Assembly (NCBI GenBank): GCA_003354055.1
Contig: PIVQ01000123.1
Span: 1-13,824 of the forward strand
Origin: Desulfobacteraceae bacterium
Lineage (GTDB): Bacteria > Desulfobacterota > Desulfobacteria > Desulfobacterales > Desulfobacteraceae
DNA: 13,824 nt
Direction: 5' to 3'
Below are positions 12,752 through 13,824 of the stretch, piece by piece. The notes beneath the pieces were generated by a model. That model did not search any database, was not told the origin of the DNA, and saw nothing but the letters and a program-made list of their open reading frames with translations. The translations under genes were made by a program, and so were the position numbers. Positions within the stretch are counted from its first letter, which is position 1; each line of letters begins with the position of its first letter.

Positions 12752-13171
12752 ATGAGTATTAACATATTAGAACTATATAAAAATGTTTTACCAATGATTA
12801 TTGTTGCAGGTGGAGTTGCAGTTGGAATAGAGTTGTTAAAAAAGAAAATAGAAGCAAAAATTAGAGAAAAATACGGAGAATCAAGTGGTGAAAGGATAGA
12901 ACGGCTTTCAAAATCATTAAAAGAGGCAGCCAGTTTATCCTCTGAAATTGAAAATGAAATCACGAGACGCAACGAAATAGTAGAAAAACTAAAAACTGAT
13001 TTGAAGCGATATGAAGAACTTAAAAAATTAAAAGAACCAGAGGTTGAGGCAGTTGTTCATACTATGCGAGGTGAACTTAAACGTGAAGGAAATAAATCAC
13101 TGTGGCAATCGGCAGACCTCAATTTGATATTTTTCTTAGCCGGAATTGCAGTAACCATATATATATCATGA
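12752..13171 (+). CDS. Small membrane-coiled coil-membrane protein, 139 aa
   Basis: No family is recognised. The architecture is clear: a hydrophobic helix at about 12-28 (VLPMIIVAGGVAVGIEL), a highly charged region at 29-100 with heptad-like spacing that should form a coiled coil (KKKIEAKIREK to LKRYEELKKLKE), and a second hydrophobic helix at about 122-138 reaching almost to the C-terminus. Such a protein would sit in the inner membrane with the coiled coil in the cytoplasm. The ribosome binding site is poor (AAGAAAG about 9 nt before the ATG). It is followed after 93 nt by a nuclease-like gene on the same strand. Small two-helix membrane proteins paired with a second gene are frequent in abortive-infection modules, which is only a suggestion here. 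Confidence 0.65.
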   Translation: MSINILELYKNVLPMIIVAGGVAVGIELLKKKIEAKIREKYGESSGERIERLSKSLKEAASLSSEIENEITRRNEIVEKLKTDLKRYEELKKLKEPEVEAVVHTMRGELKREGNKSLWQSADLNLIFFLAGIAVTIYIS

Positions 13172-13264
13172 GAAAATATTATAACCGGTTCTTTGCAAAG
13201 GTTCACCTATATAAATAAGAATTCATAAGGTGAAAAATTTACCATTACAAAAGGTGATTAGTCG

Positions 13265-13750
13265 ATGTTGATTGATAATATTATAGCTCAAATAGATGAA
13301 GGTGGCCCAAGGAGTTACTACTCTTTTGAAACCTTTATTCTAAACCTTTTAAAATTTCATTTAAAATCACAACAAAAAGAATTAATAATAGTTGAAAATT
13401 TCAGCGATGGCGTTGGTGATGCTATTGCACCAAATGGTTTTGATGATTTTGAAGGTAATACACTAATTGAAATAAAATTTAATATCGACAAAATGCCTGC
13501 AAGACATCTTTTGTCTAAATTTATTCATGGTAGATCAACTCAAAATCTCGAAACAAACTTCGATAGACTTTTTATCGTTCATGCAAAACCAGTTTCTTCT
13601 AAGTGGAAAGAACGTTTCCAAAAAGAATTATCAATTGTGGATTACCCTTTCCCCATAATTCTTTTCGGACCAGAAGATATAAATAAAATTGTTTCTAAGC
13701 ATAGAAGTGCGCCTACCCCCAATCTTAGACCACGAAACGAGATTTCTTAA
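13265..13750 (+). CDS. PD-(D/E)xK nuclease-like protein, 161 aa, possibly truncated
   Basis: AAGG (13251-13254) precedes the ATG by 10 nt. The N-terminal helix YYSFETFILNLLKFHL (E22) is followed by VGDAIAPNGFDDFEGN (D52) and the strand LIEIKF (E69, K71), the D...ExK pattern of restriction-endonuclease-like domains. IILFGPEDINKIV (131-143) ends the fold. The frame then closes after a short basic tail, SAPTPNLRPRNEIS. Comparable domains usually sit at the N-terminus of a longer protein with an NTPase or membrane part. The 161-residue length therefore suggests either a stand-alone nuclease or a gene cut short by recombination near 13720. It probably forms a unit with the membrane protein upstream. 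Fold assignment is moderately confident. Confidence 0.65.
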   Translation: MLIDNIIAQIDEGGPRSYYSFETFILNLLKFHLKSQQKELIIVENFSDGVGDAIAPNGFDDFEGNTLIEIKFNIDKMPARHLLSKFIHGRSTQNLETNFDRLFIVHAKPVSSKWKERFQKELSIVDYPFPIILFGPEDINKIVSKHRSAPTPNLRPRNEIS

Positions 13751-13824
13751 GTGGAAACTGCGCTCCCTTGTTTTGTGATATAGGCGACCTACGAGCCGCC
13801 CGTTTATTATGCTGCCTTGAATAT

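Noticed and set aside
1..13824. CRISPR array
   Set aside because: No regularly spaced direct repeats with unique spacers occur; the only repeated unit is the palindrome, found three times at unequal distances.

Overview
The window is an accessory region from a Gram-negative, fairly AT-rich bacterium. The style of the short tyrosine recombinase and of the P4-like replication genes suggests Desulfobacterota, but no marker fixes the taxon. The chromosome contributes little that can be seen. Position 208-257 is the 3' half of a tRNA-Asn gene with no 5' half, i.e. an attachment scar. The first 55 bases hold the start of an IS3-type transposase leaving the window on the left. Everything else looks like island DNA laid down next to that tRNA.

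Left block (434-4441). A small unknown gene (434-778, minus) is followed on the plus strand by two genes with the look of phage defence: a large protein with an N-terminal DUF4365-type nuclease domain (1186-2784), and a membrane-anchored protein with a NUDIX-like box (3020-4240). Each is followed by the same perfect inverted repeat, GAATGTTAGTT-N10-AACTAACATTC (2820-2851 and 4410-4441). A third, imperfect copy with a longer spacer (4518-4560) lies just in front of a catalytic-domain-only tyrosine recombinase gene (4578-5165). The order gene-site-gene-site-site-recombinase resembles a gene-cassette array and is the most interesting signal here.

Middle block (4578-9710). The recombinase converges on a minus-strand operon running from about 9674 down to 5180: an excisionase/AlpA-like helix-turn-helix protein, an SF3/D5-type helicase, an unknown 88-residue protein, a Cse60-like small protein, a zinc-finger TOPRIM primase and a 73-residue unknown. 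This is the replication and integration core of a small P4-like phage satellite or related integrative element without capsid or terminase genes. It also contains a 25-nt-arm hairpin (6789-6848), a perfect 16-nt-arm AT palindrome (7395-7430) and a GC-rich gene-poor patch (about 9180-9420) that could be a packaging or origin region.

Right block (10119-13750, plus strand). This holds a REase-NACHT STAND NTPase (739 aa), a small membrane-coiled coil-membrane protein, and a short PD-(D/E)xK nuclease-like protein that may be truncated. The outer blocks look lower in GC than the replication operon, so the window reads as a mosaic: probable defence genes on both sides of a mobile replication core.
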